A stretch of DNA of 64,000 bases from Tretioscincus oriximinensis (lineage: Eukaryota; Chordata; Lepidosauria; Squamata; Gymnophthalmidae), in contig JAJVDF010000415.1 in assembly GCA_022410635.1 (NCBI GenBank), positions 621,967-685,966 on the forward strand, written 5' to 3'. The notes beneath the pieces are model-generated. The model was not told the origin of the DNA and did no database searches. It saw nothing but the letters and a program-made list of their open reading frames with translations. Position 1 is the stretch's first letter. Every line of letters starts with the position of its first letter. Shown here piece after piece: positions 21,479-32,395 of the stretch. The position numbers were made by a program, and so were the translations under genes.

Positions 21479-22194
21479 TAGGCTGACTAGATGACCCTTT
21501 TGGGGTGGGTGGGGAACGGACCCAGTTTTGGGGTGTCTACCCCGCCCTCCCAGGGGGGGGCGCCATTTCCCTAGTTTTTGTTGAGGAAAATTTTAAAGTA
21601 AAAATAATAAAAAAAGATTTTAAGCTTTTTATATATATTTTTATATATTACATATATATATGTAAAANTTCACTGCACCACCACCAGGGGGCTCTGGCAT
21701 CTGGAGCCAGCTCCTGAAGGCACTCTCCCCTCAATAAAAAATAAAAATTCTCACACACTTCAAAAATTTCTTGCACACTTCAAAAAAATTAGTTTTGATT
21801 TTTTAAAAAAATAAATCACTGCAGCTACTAGGGGGCTCTGGAAACAGGGGCCAGCTCCTGAAGGCATCCTCCNCTCAGTAAAAAATAAAAATTCTCATGC
21901 GCTTCAAACAATTCTCACTCACTTAAAAAAATGATTTTTTTTTAAAAAAAGTTCACCGCACCACCACTAGGGGTCTCTAACAAGCAGGGCCAGCTCCTCT
22001 GTAAAAAAATTAAAAATGCAAATTTCTGATACACTCCAAAATTCTCACACAGTTTAAAAATTCTCACACACTTACATGCTTCACAGATTTCTTGAGTGGG
22101 AATTTCGGAAGAGAATGCATGTTGGGGAGTGATTTGCATATTAGCATGAATATTAAATACCCCAGTTTGGGCCTCAGAAAATCTGGTCAGTCTA
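21479..22194. mobile_element. Non-autonomous hAT-type element with three internal tandem repeats
   Basis: Begins TAGGCTGACTAGATGACCC and ends ATCTGGTCAGTCTA, inverted repeats that match the ends of the smaller element at 34947-35150. The flanks are AATAAATA (21471-21478) and GTAAATAC (22195-22202), 6 of 8 equal, as for an aged 8-bp hAT target duplication. The 716-bp interior holds three tandem units of 130-145 bp (about 21670-21812, 21813-21950, 21951-22080), each with CCACTAGGGGGCTC-like, GCCAGCTCCTGAAGGCA and AAAAATAAAAATTCTCACAC segments. It encodes no transposase. Confidence 0.75.
21681..21977 (+). promoter_or_regulatory. Three CTCF-core-like motifs in tandem
   Basis: CCACCAGGGGGCTC (21681-21694), CTACTAGGGGGCTC (21825-21838) and CCACTAGGGGTCTC (21964-21977) lie at the same place in each repeat unit of the hAT-type element, same orientation, 144 and 139 bases apart. 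The vertebrate CTCF core is CCASYAGRKGGCRS; they miss it at 1, 2 and 2 positions. Binding is unproven. Confidence 0.4.
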
Positions 22195-22849
22195 GTAAAT
22201 ACAGGCAAAGAGCAGTCAATAAATAGCTGGATGGGTAGAGTTAACAAATTCACTTAATTGATGCATTATAAAATGAACCAATAGTAATCTTGCATTAGTT
22301 TACATTGGGAAGTAGAAAGAGCAAAACCATAATAACAAATGAATGTCCTGTTAACCATAACATTTAAATTGATTAAATTGGAACCATTTAATCAATGTAC
22401 AAGAAAAAATTTAAATGTTTGTATCCAAGTTTCAGAAAACTTCACATCGTACTGGTGTCCATGTCCACTTTGCCTAAGGATTTTGGATGATGTTAACTAA
22501 TAATGTATTTTTCCCCAAAATATATATGCATATATGCATTATCTTTAGCCAGTCTAACCAGGTGACCTGTGAGTTTTTCAAATAATGTTGTTTCAAATCT
22601 AGGATACTCATTGATACCAAGCTACTGTGCCTTGAGACAGAGAGGGGGGGTTAAATTTCAATTTAATTTTAATTTTACATAGAAGTCTGATTATAATTAT
22701 TTTATTATAATTGTTTTATCTAACCCAGATAGAAACTAATTTATACCTCTACCCCAGTTTCTGTACATTTGTTATCCTTTGGTATCATCAAATGACTAAT
22801 CAATAAACTATCTATATATATTTGACTGGACTGAGAACAAGAAATTTGA
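22195..22849. other. No feature recognised
   Basis: AT-rich unique-looking DNA. Only an AT-rich ATATATGCATATATGCAT palindromic run near 22521-22538 stands out. Confidence 0.4.
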
Positions 22850-23337
22850 AAGCACACCTCTGTAACCTGGCCTTTAATTGAAGAAATGCCAATTTTTTCC
22901 CACTTTCGGATGCTGTTTTGATGCTGCTTCAATGTTTGTTTGTTTGTTTGTTTGTACTTATATCCCACCCTATACCCGAAGGTCTCAGGGTGGCCAACCA
23001 TAGGGCAGCACACATAGCTTTTGTTGCTTTCTCCACAACAGACACCCTGTGGAGTTGGTGGGGCTGAGAGAGTTCAAAGAACTGTGACTGGCCCAAGGTC
23101 ACACAGCTGGCTTTCGTGGAGGAGTAGGGAATCGAACCGGGAGACTACCAGGTACGAGTCCAACACTCAACCACTACACCAAACTGCCTCATATTTGTGT
23201 CATATTTGTATTGTTTTTATTTTTAAATTGCCTTATTTTAATCTGTTTTATATTTTTTATTGTAATCCTCCCTGAGACTTTCGGGTATAGGGTGGAATAT
23301 AAATGGAAATATATAAATAAAAATAAATAAATGTCAA
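22850..23337 (+). mobile_element. L2 LINE 3' end, split by a nested SINE
   Basis: Left part 22850-22932 (ACCTGGCCTTTAATTGAAGA, ATGCC, TTTCCCACTTT) and right part 23191-23337 (TTTTAATCTGTTTTATATTT, TCCCTGAGACTTTCGGGTAT, AGGGTGGAATATAAATGG, then TAAATAAAA repeats) together give the same order as the uninterrupted L2 3' ends at 43690-43850 and 46590-46732. The minus-strand SINE at 22933-23190 lies between them, so the SINE is the later insertion. Confidence 0.75.
22933..23190 (-). mobile_element. tRNA/CORE-type SINE (MIR-like, type 1)
   Basis: Read on minus: A box-like TGGTGTAGTGGTT (23169-23181 on +), B box GGTTCGATTCC (23128-23138), a CORE-like segment AGCTGTGTGACCTTGGGCCA, then an L2-type 3' end with CACCCTGAGACCTTCGGGTA, TAGGGTGGGATATAAGTAC and a (CAAA)n tail at 22934-22954. 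Internal RNA polymerase III boxes plus CORE plus L2 tail define the MIR-like CORE-SINE plan. Such SINEs borrow the L2 reverse transcriptase. Both boxes look intact. Confidence 0.85.
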
Positions 23338-23940
23338 ATCAAAGAGTTGATTTCATGCCATTACTTTGAACTGTGAGTCAGCAGAACAGAAATAGTTTAT
23401 AACACATTATTTAAGCATATGATGCAGAACTATAAGAAATTCTATACTTGGCAAGATTGACACAGCAGAGAAACAGAAGTCATAAAATAGGATGGCCATA
23501 TGCTTGCTATCAGCAAACTCATGTTACAGAAACTGCACAAGATACCAGGTCCATATATTTCTATATTTATTGAATGTTTGTTCACTGAAGATAATGGGTC
23601 TTGGATTTTTAATTATATAACAAATTTAGGTGTTGTTTCAATTCACATTTCTAATCTATCTTCAGTCCTGATGAACAAGACTAAAAGCAGTTCTTCAGGA
23701 CTGAAGATATTGTTGAAACAAGATTGAAATATTGTTGGAATATTTTTTCTTTTTTTAAAAAAAGAAACAAAATACCATTCAGAAAGTAACAGAATAGCAA
23801 GCAATATTAAAATGCTAATGGTTGTCAATTAGGTGATAAATAAATGCAAAGATTGAAGTAGAAGAAAATGTATTTTTTATCAACTGGTATGTTTAAGCTT
23901 TGGTGACTTTCCTGAATCATAGTACATATAAGGAATTTAC
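23338..23940. other. No feature recognised
   Basis: Unique-looking AT-rich sequence up to the 5' truncation point of the next CR1. Confidence 0.4.
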
Positions 23941-24199
23941 GATGGCCCAGACAAACTACATCCTAGGGTACTGAAGGAACTAGCAGAAGTAATAGCGGAA
24001 CCACTTGCAGTGATCTTGAAAATTTGTGGACAACAGGAGAGGTCCCAGTAGAACGGAGAAGGGCAAATGTCCCTATCTTCAAATAGAGGAAAAAGGCCGG
24101 TGAGTCTGACTTCAATACCAGGAAAGCTCCTTGAGCAAGTTATAAAGCAGCAATTATGCCAGCACTTGGATAGGAATGCAATAATTAACCAGAGCCAAC

Positions 24200-24655
24200 A
24201 TGAATTTGTACCAAACAAATCATGTCAGACTAATGTTACCTGATATGAGAAAAGTGCTCATGCCAGGTTATTCTTTCTACGATAGAATAAACAAATGGGT
24301 TGATCAGGGAAATGCAGTAGATGTGGTATATCTTGACTTCAGTAAAGCATTTGACAAAGTATCTCATTCCATCCTTATTGAAAAAATGGTCAAGTATGGG
24401 ATTGACAAAACAACAGTTAGATGGATTGAAAACTGGCTCAGTGACTGTACTCAAAGAGTGATAATAAATGGTTGCACATCCAATTGGAAGAATGTTTCAA
24501 GTGGGGTACCACAAGGGTCTGTCCTAGGCCCAGTACTATTTAACATATTTATAAATGATCTAGATGAAGGAATTGAAGGAAAACTTATCAAATTTGCTGA
24601 TGACACAAAGTTAGGTGGTAGTGCTAATACTAAACAAGATAGAGATAGGATTTAA
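24200..24655 (+). pseudogene. CR1 ORF2 reverse transcriptase palm fragment
   Basis: A 151-codon open piece carrying RT motifs in order: [13 protein letters not shown] (motif A with the catalytic Asp), [19 protein letters not shown] (motif B region, PQGS) and FADDTKL (motif C, catalytic Asp-Asp at 24599-24604). In the parent element the protein primes synthesis from nicked target DNA. It ends at a TAA after DRDRI (24653-24655); CR1 coding similarity continues beyond (for example KCKILHLGKK-like codons, then 25039-25314). The upstream frame is broken, so no full enzyme can be made. Confidence 0.9.
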
Positions 24656-25038
24656 AAAGATCTAGACAAGCTTGAACAATGGACTGAAACTAACAGGATG
24701 TTATTTAACAGAGAGAAATGCAAGATCCTACATCTGGGCAAAAAAATGAAAACAACACAAATAGAATGGAGGAATATATCTGAGCAGCAGCACAGGTGAG
24801 AAGGACCTGGGTGTTTTGGTAAATCACAGACTAAACATGAGTCAACAGTGTGAAGCAGCTACAAAAAAGGCAAACACAATCCTGGGATGTATTAAGAGGA
24901 GCATAGAATCTTGATCACGTGCAGTAATTATTCCTCTCTATAATACTTTGGTACAACCACTTTGGTACAATACTTTGGGGCGCCCAATTAAAAAAGGACA
25001 TTGATAAACTAGAGCAAGTTCAAAAGTGAGTTACAAGG

Positions 25039-25314
25039 ATGGTGAGTGGTCTGGAAACCATGTCCTATGAGGAACGATTAAAGGATCTGGGGATGTTTAG
25101 TCTGCAAAAGAGAAGACTGAGAAGAGACCTGATAGCTGTCTACAAATATCTGAAGGGCCGTCACAGAGCAGAGGGATCAGTACTTTTCTCATTAGCACAT
25201 GGAAGGACTAGAAACAATGGGATGAAACTGCAAGGGATTAGATTTAGATTAGATATCAGAAAAAACTTTCTAACAGTCAGGGTGATAAACCAGTGGAACA
25301 GGTTGCCACAGTAG
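25039..25314 (+). pseudogene. CR1 ORF2 C-terminal fragment
   Basis: 91-codon open segment with the CR1 C-terminal landmarks YEERLKDLGMFSLQKRRLRR, DLIAVYKYLKG, LFSLAHGRTRNNGMKLQG and FLTVRVINQWNRLP. It ends at CCACAG-TAG, where related copies continue for about 25 codons, so the terminal stop is a premature TAG. Same element as 24200-24655, different phase history. Confidence 0.85.
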
Positions 25315-25461
25315 GTGGTGAGTTCGCCTTCGCTGGAAGTCTTCAAACGGAGACTGGATAGTCATCTGTCTGGGATGGTTTAATGAATCCTGCATTGGGC
25401 AGGGGGGTTGACCCGATGGCTATGGAGATCCCTTTCAACTCTAAGATTCTAGGATTCCATG

Positions 25462-26472
25462 AATTGAGACATTGCTTAGTTTTCTAAACTAGGTAAACTT
25501 GGTCAATACTTCATGTCCAAGACTTGGGCAAAATCTTATTTGCTTGTTTGTTTTGTTAATTTGTTGGAAAAGCATCTTACAAAGGCAGGTGAGTTTTCCT
25601 GAATCTCTTCCTTCCATTCCTTAATACACGCAGACACAAAATCCTAATAAACTACAAGGCTGATTCAAACCTTGTGCTGCACAGAATTGGCCTCTGGTTT
25701 ATCTATACATAAAAACTTAAGATAAATGTCATTTTTATTACACAAAAGATGTTGCCATTTGATACTAACTTTCCCGTTTTTTTTTCACCAGACGTTTCAT
25801 TGGTTAATATTAGCTGAACACTGAACAGCTGATTGTCAAAAACATACAAATGACAACAGGTGCTAGATCAACACAGTGTCTGGAATTCAGCACAGNGTTT
25901 GCTTTGCGACTCTGGCATAGACTTCTTCTATTATATCAAGAAAGGCCTTTACAAAGTTCCATTGGAGTCCCACCCTTTGCATATCTGTCCTGAAGGCTAG
26001 AACGAACACACAGCATTTGGGGGTCTCAGTAAAAGACTATCAACAAGAAAAAGGAATCCATAATTCTTTCAAGGGTTGGAAATCAGCGACTTATCTTGAT
26101 TGGACCCACAGGTGCTGACTTAGAAGGGTAAGAAGAAATATTGTGAGTGGGGAAATGGAGCTGGTATTATCAAGCTAATTTATTAAAAATGAGTTTGAAG
26201 ATAACAATCGTATGTCTCCAATATGACTATGTCAGGACAGATTCTAAAATTAATACAGTCTCAGATTCAGATTTTATTTTCCTTTGTAAAGTCTATTGCT
26301 GACTTCTGTTCTCTTGTTTTTTATGCTGTTTCTATTGAGATTTATGCAATGAGACAAGTTGTTCCTGTCAAGGATTTTTAACATATCTTTTTTTAAATGA
26401 AAAAAAACCCAATAGTTCATATAGTGATTATGTGGCAATCATACATCTAATAATCAATGTGAGAAAATTAAT
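25462..26472. other. No feature recognised
   Basis: Unique-looking sequence. 25740-25900 is free of repeats and contains E-box and homeobox-like words (AACAGCTGATTGTC, ACAACAGGTGCT). Possibly regulatory, unproven. Confidence 0.3.
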
Positions 26473-26514
26473 GTCACCTCACTGGGGGCCAAGCAGGACA
26501 TGGGGGAAGGAGAG
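26473..26514 (+). repeat. 42-bp direct repeat, copy 1
   Basis: GGGCCAAGCAGGACATGGGG and GAAGGAGAG plus a shared GTCAC..ACTG prefix recur at 27290-27331, 817 bases downstream. Confidence 0.75.
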
Positions 26515-27289
26515 AGAAATGAGCTACTACGAATATGAACACTTCCACTTTTTTCTGGAATAGCTAGCTTTAAACCGCTCAGTCCCTTAAAACCTCAAAG
26601 AAAGCTTCTCAGAATCTTCTAGTGTTGAAAGCAAACATTGGATGTGAATGCCTTTAGTTTGGATAAAAATTGATGCATAGGAGGAGCATCAGTAACTGCC
26701 ATATGCTTCACACTATCTGTGGGTGATGGATGTATTAATGCATAGGCAGCTTTAATACAGATTTTATTTAGGTTGCTTTTAGATGGAAAATGGTGGGGTT
26801 ATTCTTGTTGCAGTACACAGACTTGAATGATTCAGCTATCAGGGTTTGTTTTTTTTACATTTGCTATTGAAGCTTTTTGGTTTTCAACAGCTTTGCATAT
26901 AAATATATATAACTTGTTTGTTCAGCATGGGTAAGGCAGATTTAATAATCAAGATAATCACTAAAGCAAAAGAAGCCAGGAAGGCGATACCACACTTATC
27001 CTGCTACTGCTCATGGCCCATTCTCAGATTAGAGATCTGGGGTAAGGAGTAGGGTGGGGTGGGGATGTGGAAGGATTGTAGGAGGGAGGAGAGCCAGCAG
27101 AGGGAACTGAAATCACTAGGAGATGAGATTTATCCATGAAAGCCCATAGCGTCTTATACCCTCCCCTTGTTTTGTTTTTTTCACCTTCCAACCTTCGCTC
27201 CCATAATACCCCCCTGCAGGCTGCCCAGCTTTTCATAGCTCCTCCTCATGTGGTGATTATTACTCACTGCATGAATTCTTATGAGAATG

Positions 27290-27331
27290 GTCACATTACT
27301 GAGGGCCAAGCAGGACATGGGGGAAGGAGAG
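27290..27331 (+). repeat. 42-bp direct repeat, copy 2
   Basis: Second copy of the 26473-26514 sequence. The DNA between the copies has no recognised content. An L2/SINE tail begins just after (27339). Confidence 0.75.
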
Positions 27332-27338
27332 TACTAAA

Positions 27339-27420
27339 TATATTTATTTATTTATTATTTTGACTTATATGCCGCCCTCCTGTGGAGACTCAGAGCAGCC
27401 TACAACCTATATAGAACAAT
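27339..27420 (-). mobile_element. SINE/L2-type 3' tail
   Basis: ATTTATTTATTTATTATTTTGACTTATATGCCGCCCTCCT and GGAGACTCAGAGCAGCCTAC is the reverse complement of an L2/SINE terminus. The body is missing or unrecognisable. Confidence 0.65.
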
Positions 27421-27959
27421 AGCAAAATATCCTGAATCTAAGTTAAAAAACCCTTAATACTAAAAGAACTGACATGTCATCCATGTGAGCTTTTGTGGCT
27501 AAATCCCATCTCCATCCTCCCTCTCAGTGAATCCACCTCCCAGTTCTGACTCCTCCTCCTCTCCAAGCTTTTCCCTACCCTCACCTTACTACTTACCTGA
27601 GATCTTTAATCACTGCTTAAAGTTGATGGTGTGGGAGAAGCAGATGTGTAAGGGTGACAGCTCCCTCCCAGTCTCCAACTGATTTAAGACACTACTAGAC
27701 TTCTCGTGTAACTTTAGTGACAATCAGTTGAAACTGATTTCCAAGTCTTAAATGGTTCAGATCTAGTTTTTTCAAGACATTGATTGAAGGTTCATAATAG
27801 TTTGGTTAAAAAAGAAAGAAAGATGGCTTCATCATTCTCGAGCTACACCAATTAGCAATATAGTATATTTCCTTATTAACTGCTGCATCAAACAATGCAA
27901 GTTGATAATTAGCTTCCTCTGAGTATTGTTTTGTCAGGGAGGATTTTATATACAAAGAA

Positions 27960-28640
27960 ATATTACACANAAAAAAAGTACGTACAAGACACACACAACA
28001 TAACACAACCCTCTCCCTCCCACCCCTGGAGACCATACAAAAATATCTCGAAACAGTTACAATAAAAGTCTTTGATCATACAACATAGCAATGGTATGTG
28101 ACAAAATAGCACTTCTACTTGAGTTAACACCAAAGGCTATTAACTTTTGCTAGTTTCTTTCCCAATTTGACCCTNATATCACACCAAAGTTCCGAAGTCG
28201 CCTTTCTCTTATAACATCGAATAAAAGAAATTCGGACAGATATTCGTACCACTGATTAAGTAGCCATTTACTTCTGTCCTTCCATCCTCTGGCTATCGTT
28301 TATTGCCCCGCCCAGATTGTTCTCTCCAAAATAAAGTTATCACTTGAATGTAATTGGGGGTTCTTACATCTGTACATCATTAACATTGTGACGTTTTTAT
28401 TTAAGTTTACCTCTAAAATCTCTCTTAGTTCTCCAAAAACAGATTCCCACCAATTTTGAACATAGGTGCAATCATACCACATATGAAAGAAACTACCTGT
28501 CACTATACAACCGTGCCAGCAAGACGGTGAAAGGTTGCCCATATGGGAGAGTTGGGATGGTGTCCTATACCATCTCGTTAAAATCTTTATTTGTAATTCT
28601 CTAACTTTATTGTATTTAATCATACAATTATCCTTTACCC
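27960..28640 (-). mobile_element. L1-type LINE 3' end
   Basis: On minus it encodes the L1 ORF2 C-terminal Cys region (see 28300-28623) and continues to about 27960 with decayed coding and 3' UTR. After the ORF stop the words ARGWKDRSKW and QWYEYLSEFLL can still be read, as in vertebrate L1 tails. It is 5'-truncated just upstream of MIKYNKVRELQIKIL. The right-hand boundary on minus is uncertain. Confidence 0.7.
28300..28623 (-). pseudogene. L1 ORF2 C-terminal fragment
   Basis: 107 codons with the L1 landmarks KILTRWYRTPSQLSHM (residues about 14-29), CWHGC (about 36-40) and FFHMWYDCTYVQNWWESV (about 46-63), the Cys/His C-terminal segment of L1 ORF2p (typically CW.C....G...H.WW.C). RT and endonuclease domains are absent. 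One family cysteine position reads GC in place of RC/KC; the spacing is otherwise kept. Confidence 0.75.
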
Positions 28641-30710
28641 ATCCCAGGGAGGATTATATTTTGAATATGTTGTAATATCTTAAGTGTATCTTATATTTAT
28701 TATTATGATTCCCTGGGCTTTTTGGTGGAAGGCAGACTATATATTCTTAGATTAAAAAAAATTGTCAAAGATACTGACAAGGATCCTTTTGGTTATCCAG
28801 ATCTATAGTTTTCTATTCTAAAGCACCTTCTGAGTCAAATACTATTTTTAGGGAAATCTTCAGATATTCTCATTACATGGTGATTTTAAAATCCTAGGAA
28901 CTTTGAGCTGGATTATTATAGCTACTATATATAACAATTTCTGCCAACAACAGAACATTTTGTAAATTACTCCTTCCTTCATATCCAAGACCCACCCATC
29001 TAAGAGGCAGTGTTATGTGATGTCAAAAATCTACCAATAGCTTGCATGCCAATGGAGAAGAGTAATGTCTAGTGGGTGACAGCAGAAGCAATTCCTAACC
29101 ATGTATATACACTGATTGTGTCTGAAGTGGCTGTAATTTTTCAGCTTGGATGGAAAACTTGATATCTCAATAAAAAAGTCAATTCTGCATACATCTGCAG
29201 TAAAAAAAAACAGATAATAAATGCTGTGAATTATTGAGAAAAGGATTGAAAATAAAACAAGAGCCTTTTTTTAGTGCTATTGCTGTTGTACTATTGTTTT
29301 TATGCTGATCTGTTTAGTATTGGTTTATTGTTAATTAGATTAGTAGTGTTGACTTCTTAATTAGATTAAGGCACAGTTAGATCTCTGAAATATTATTTAC
29401 AATTGAATTATGGAATGTGTCTGTTTGAAATACATATGTTATTATATCGTTGAATTGGGGAAACAACCTTGATCATTTTATTTAAAATGTATGTTTGGAA
29501 TTAGAATGTCTTGAAGAATCTAGGACAGGCCATTAAAGAAGGCAGTTAATTTTTTATTATTTTTTATTTTTATAGATCACTAAAATACTATTAAGTCCAA
29601 TGCCTCCTGTTCTCTTTCATACATGTTTCAGTTCATGGCTGGAAAAACTCTTTATGTCCAGTGAAGTCTGTTTCCATGTGGATTTGAATATAACTGCAAC
29701 CTCAAGAATATCCTGCTTATTATTATTCTCTACTCCCTATTCTCTGCTACTGTCTTTAAGCTACCTTATTCTTCATCTCATCTGCTAGGAAGGGCCCTAG
29801 ACTCCAGTGCTATGAACTGACCAAGTAATACCATGACTCTATTCTTGCAAGGCGCTTCTACTTTAGAAAATAAAGGAGTATATTCCAAAAGTTTACAAAA
29901 TAATTATACTTGGGAGAGGATTGAAAGCTAAAAATGATTATTTTTTACTTTGGAGCATAGCGTTTGATCACCCACCCCCACATGTATGTTTCTGTTGTTA
30001 TTTCCAGCACTCAGTTTGCAACATATAGTCTGTCTCTCGTCAGTTGTCCCCTAGCATCTGAAGTAGACGTTCTACTAAACCTCATGCAACCTACCATTTT
30101 CTTGTGAGGGTGAAGGCCCATAGAGTAAACTGATCAAAAAAATGGAGAGCAGGATCTGGAATATCAAAAGGCAGGACAAAAAGAGAAAATTTTAAAGGAA
30201 ATAGCTGTCATCAGAGATGGATGGGAGTGTAGTCTGCAAAGAACACTCCCAAGACACTCCCCCACCCTCAGAAGAGGGTAGGGAGATAATACAGTTGTCA
30301 CAAAAACAGGACAGGAGTTTTGCAGCTTTAATGGATATGGAAAAGATGATTTTTTTACCAGGTATACTATTGCTTATAAACTCCTGTTCCTTTTTTTTTT
30401 TTGAATGGAGGAAAACAATAATGTTCACTGCCTCCAGCTCCATGGGAAAAAAGCAAGATACAAATTCTAAAATTATGCTTTCATAATTTTATGAAACTTT
30501 AGGAATAACCTGGCATGAGCACTTTTCTCGTATCAGGTAACTCTATTAAGTATTTTCCCCCTTAGTTGTGTTAAAGAATAAATAAAATGTTTTCTTCCCT
30601 CTTAGTACAAAGGCCCTTGTCACACTTCATATCCCAACCAATGCTGTTTCCACATAAAAAACTCTTAACAAACCTAGTGACATTTTTCTGACTGAAATGC
30701 ACAATGCCAG
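28641..30710. other. No feature recognised
   Basis: Two kilobases of AT-rich unique-looking DNA. Short opposed frames at 30192-30486 show no family. Confidence 0.4.
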
Positions 30711-30730
30711 TGCATTCTGGGAGTTGTAGT
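30711..30730 (-). promoter_or_regulatory. ZNF143/THAP11-type site
   Basis: TGCATTCTGGGAGTTGTAGT; its reverse complement, ACTACAACTCCCAGAATGCA, equals the known ZNF143 (SBS) consensus ACTACAA.TCCCAGAATGC. That factor binds near promoters and loop anchors. Some reptile repeats may carry the same word, so a repeat origin is possible. No CpG-rich promoter surrounds it. Confidence 0.55.
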
Positions 30731-30863
30731 GAACCAAGAAAGTCTGCAAAAGAAATCCACCTTACTACTTCCAGCTCACAAACAGGTAAATTAAGGAACA
30801 ATCCTCTCCCTCTAGGAAGAGAAGAACTCATGGCTTTTCTTCCCCTCTGCACTTGGTTCATTT

Positions 30864-31180
30864 TAAGATAAGATAAAGATAAGATAAATTCTTTATTGGC
30901 CAAGTGTGATTGGACACACAAGGAATTTGTCTTGATGTACATGCTCTCAGTGTACATAAAGAAATTTATACATTTGTCAAGAATCATGAGGTACAACTCG
31001 TAATGATCGTCATAGGAGTCAAATAAGCAATGGAGAACAATCAATATTAATTAAAAGCTTAAAATATAAGCAACAGTAATGGTCATACAGTCATAACTGG
31101 GAGGAGACGGGTGATAGGAATGATGAGTAATAATGGCAATGCAGACTTAGCAAATAGTTCAACAGTGTTGAGGGAATTAT
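30864..31180 (-). mobile_element. 3' end of a squamate-type interspersed repeat (LINE, family unsure)
   Basis: Starts with (AGATA)n-like repeats (30864-30890), then TTCTTTATTGGCCAAGTGTG, ATTGGACACACAAGGAATTT and ATGCTCTCAGTGTACATAAA, a sequence I recall as abundant in snake and lizard genomes. The simple repeat at the left suggests a 3' terminus on the minus strand. Later words (CAGTCATAACTGGGAGGAGA, CAACAGTGTTGAGGGAATTA) fit the same family. The 157-codon minus frame at 30571-31044 crosses its boundary and is not a gene. Confidence 0.5.
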
Positions 31181-32081
31181 TCGTTTTCCATTCCAGATTC
31201 TCATTTCCACTCCAGGAAACAAAAAACAATGGTTTTAACCACTTCAGATTAGGATCAAATATATGGATTTTTGTCTTAGCTTCAAAAATGATGGCAGATA
31301 AATCAGCTTTGGAAGGACAGACTTGTCCATCCAAAGACAGTCATTTGATAACCCTAGGTGCACATATTCTTTATAGGGGGTATATTTTATGTACGTACCA
31401 GCAAGTTCAATCACTCTCAGAACTTTTACTGTACTATTTGAAGCTCAAAATTCAAATTATATTTAAGCGATGGATCCTTCTAGCAAGAGGCTGTGGTTGA
31501 TTTACTAGAGTTAAAATTGGCTTTGAACTCTAGCAGCAGGTTATAGGTGCCACATGGGGGCTGGGCAGCAGAATGGTCAAGGCCAGTTNATAAAGAACTA
31601 GGCTGGTTGGGCCATAGAATGTTGGCAATGGGAAACAGGAGACATGTTTCTAAATAGATAAAAATAAAATACCAATACAGTCGAGATGCAGATGGTTCTA
31701 GCAGGGTGCAATTACTCACTGAAAGACAGTCCTAGGATTGAAGTGGAAGCAGGATTTAAATCAGGAGCAGAAGCTGTCAGGACTGCAATTTCTAGGAAGT
31801 CATAAACAGGGTTGGCAGGTGCTGAAAGACCATATTGGAACCAGGGAAGAGTATGAATTTCCCAAACAAGGCACATAGGGCTGTGAAGAAAAGAAACAAA
31901 GAAGGTTAGTGCTAGCAGTATAATTAAACAAGAATTTGGCAGTTGTGGGAGATAAATGCAGTAATTGAACAACAGAGAAGCTAAAACTTGGCAGAAACAG
32001 CAGTCAAGTATTAGATGCCAGATAGTAAAGGGAGAATCGGGCAGGGCAAAGATCACAGACCTATAAGACACCCATCCATCA
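31181..32081. other. No feature recognised
   Basis: Unique-looking sequence of fairly balanced composition. The 119-codon minus frame at 31712-32071 is hydrophobic in its middle but has no recognised domain. Confidence 0.35.
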
Positions 32082-32178
32082 GATTTTATTGTTTAGTCAT
32101 TTGACCATAACAAAAAGTTATCAAAAGTATAAAACAAATTGGACTAAAATGGAATAAAATACAATTAAAAATCTTAAA
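32082..32178 (-). mobile_element. 3' UTR scrap of the 6548-6956 LINE family
   Basis: TTTTATTGTTTAGTCATTTGACCATAAC...TATAAAACAAATT...GGAATAAAATACAATTAAAAATCTT follows 6568-6670 (TTTAATGATTAGTCCATTGACCATATC...AATAGAATAAAATACA...). Only the 3' end is present. Confidence 0.5.
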
Positions 32179-32197
32179 CAAACAGCATCAATTAGAA

Positions 32198-32395
32198 ACC
32201 AGCAAAGGAGCTAGCAGCACTTTGAGACTAACTTGAGAAAACTGGGTGGCATAAGCTTTCATAGACACATCTACTTCTACAGATGCATCTGCAAAAGCTT
32301 ATGCCACCCACTTTTCTAAAGTTAGTCTCAAAGTGCTGCTAGCTTCTTTGCTGGACTTTCTATTAGACTAACACAGCTATTTCTCTGCAATTAAA
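32198..32395. repeat. Head-to-head inverted pair of a short repeat
   Basis: The left arm (about 32200-32277, read on minus) and right arm (about 32280-32395, +) both read AAAGCTTATGCCACCCA, TTTCT.AAGTTAGTCTCAAA, GTGCTGCTAGC, TTTGCTGG; the + arm continues into AGACTAACACAGCTATTTCT. They meet at their 5' ends. A single copy lies at 36150-36277. A perfect or near-perfect ~60-bp foldback results. Confidence 0.8.

Larger units (their letters stand above)
23941..25461 (+). mobile_element. CR1 LINE, 5'-truncated, ~1.5 kb
   Basis: Begins inside the RT domain (GPD.LHPRVLKEL, about 23942) and runs to the CR1 3' UTR and tail (CCCTTTCAACTCTAAGATTC). Compared with the copy at 48577 it has a one-base deletion near 24032, a loss of about 20 bases near 24090 and an insertion of about 30 bases near 24235, so the RT frame is broken upstream, while 24200-24655 stays open. 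Over 24300-24509 it differs from 49329-49540 at only two positions, so both are recent. The minus-strand frames are shadows. Confidence 0.95.

Noticed and set aside
30571..31044. 157-codon minus frame
   Set aside because: It straddles the boundary of a squamate LINE 3' end and unique DNA, contains the ZNF143-type site and shows no domain.
31712..32071. 119-codon minus frame
   Set aside because: No recognised domain, start context or splice signals; compatible with chance in moderately GC-rich DNA.
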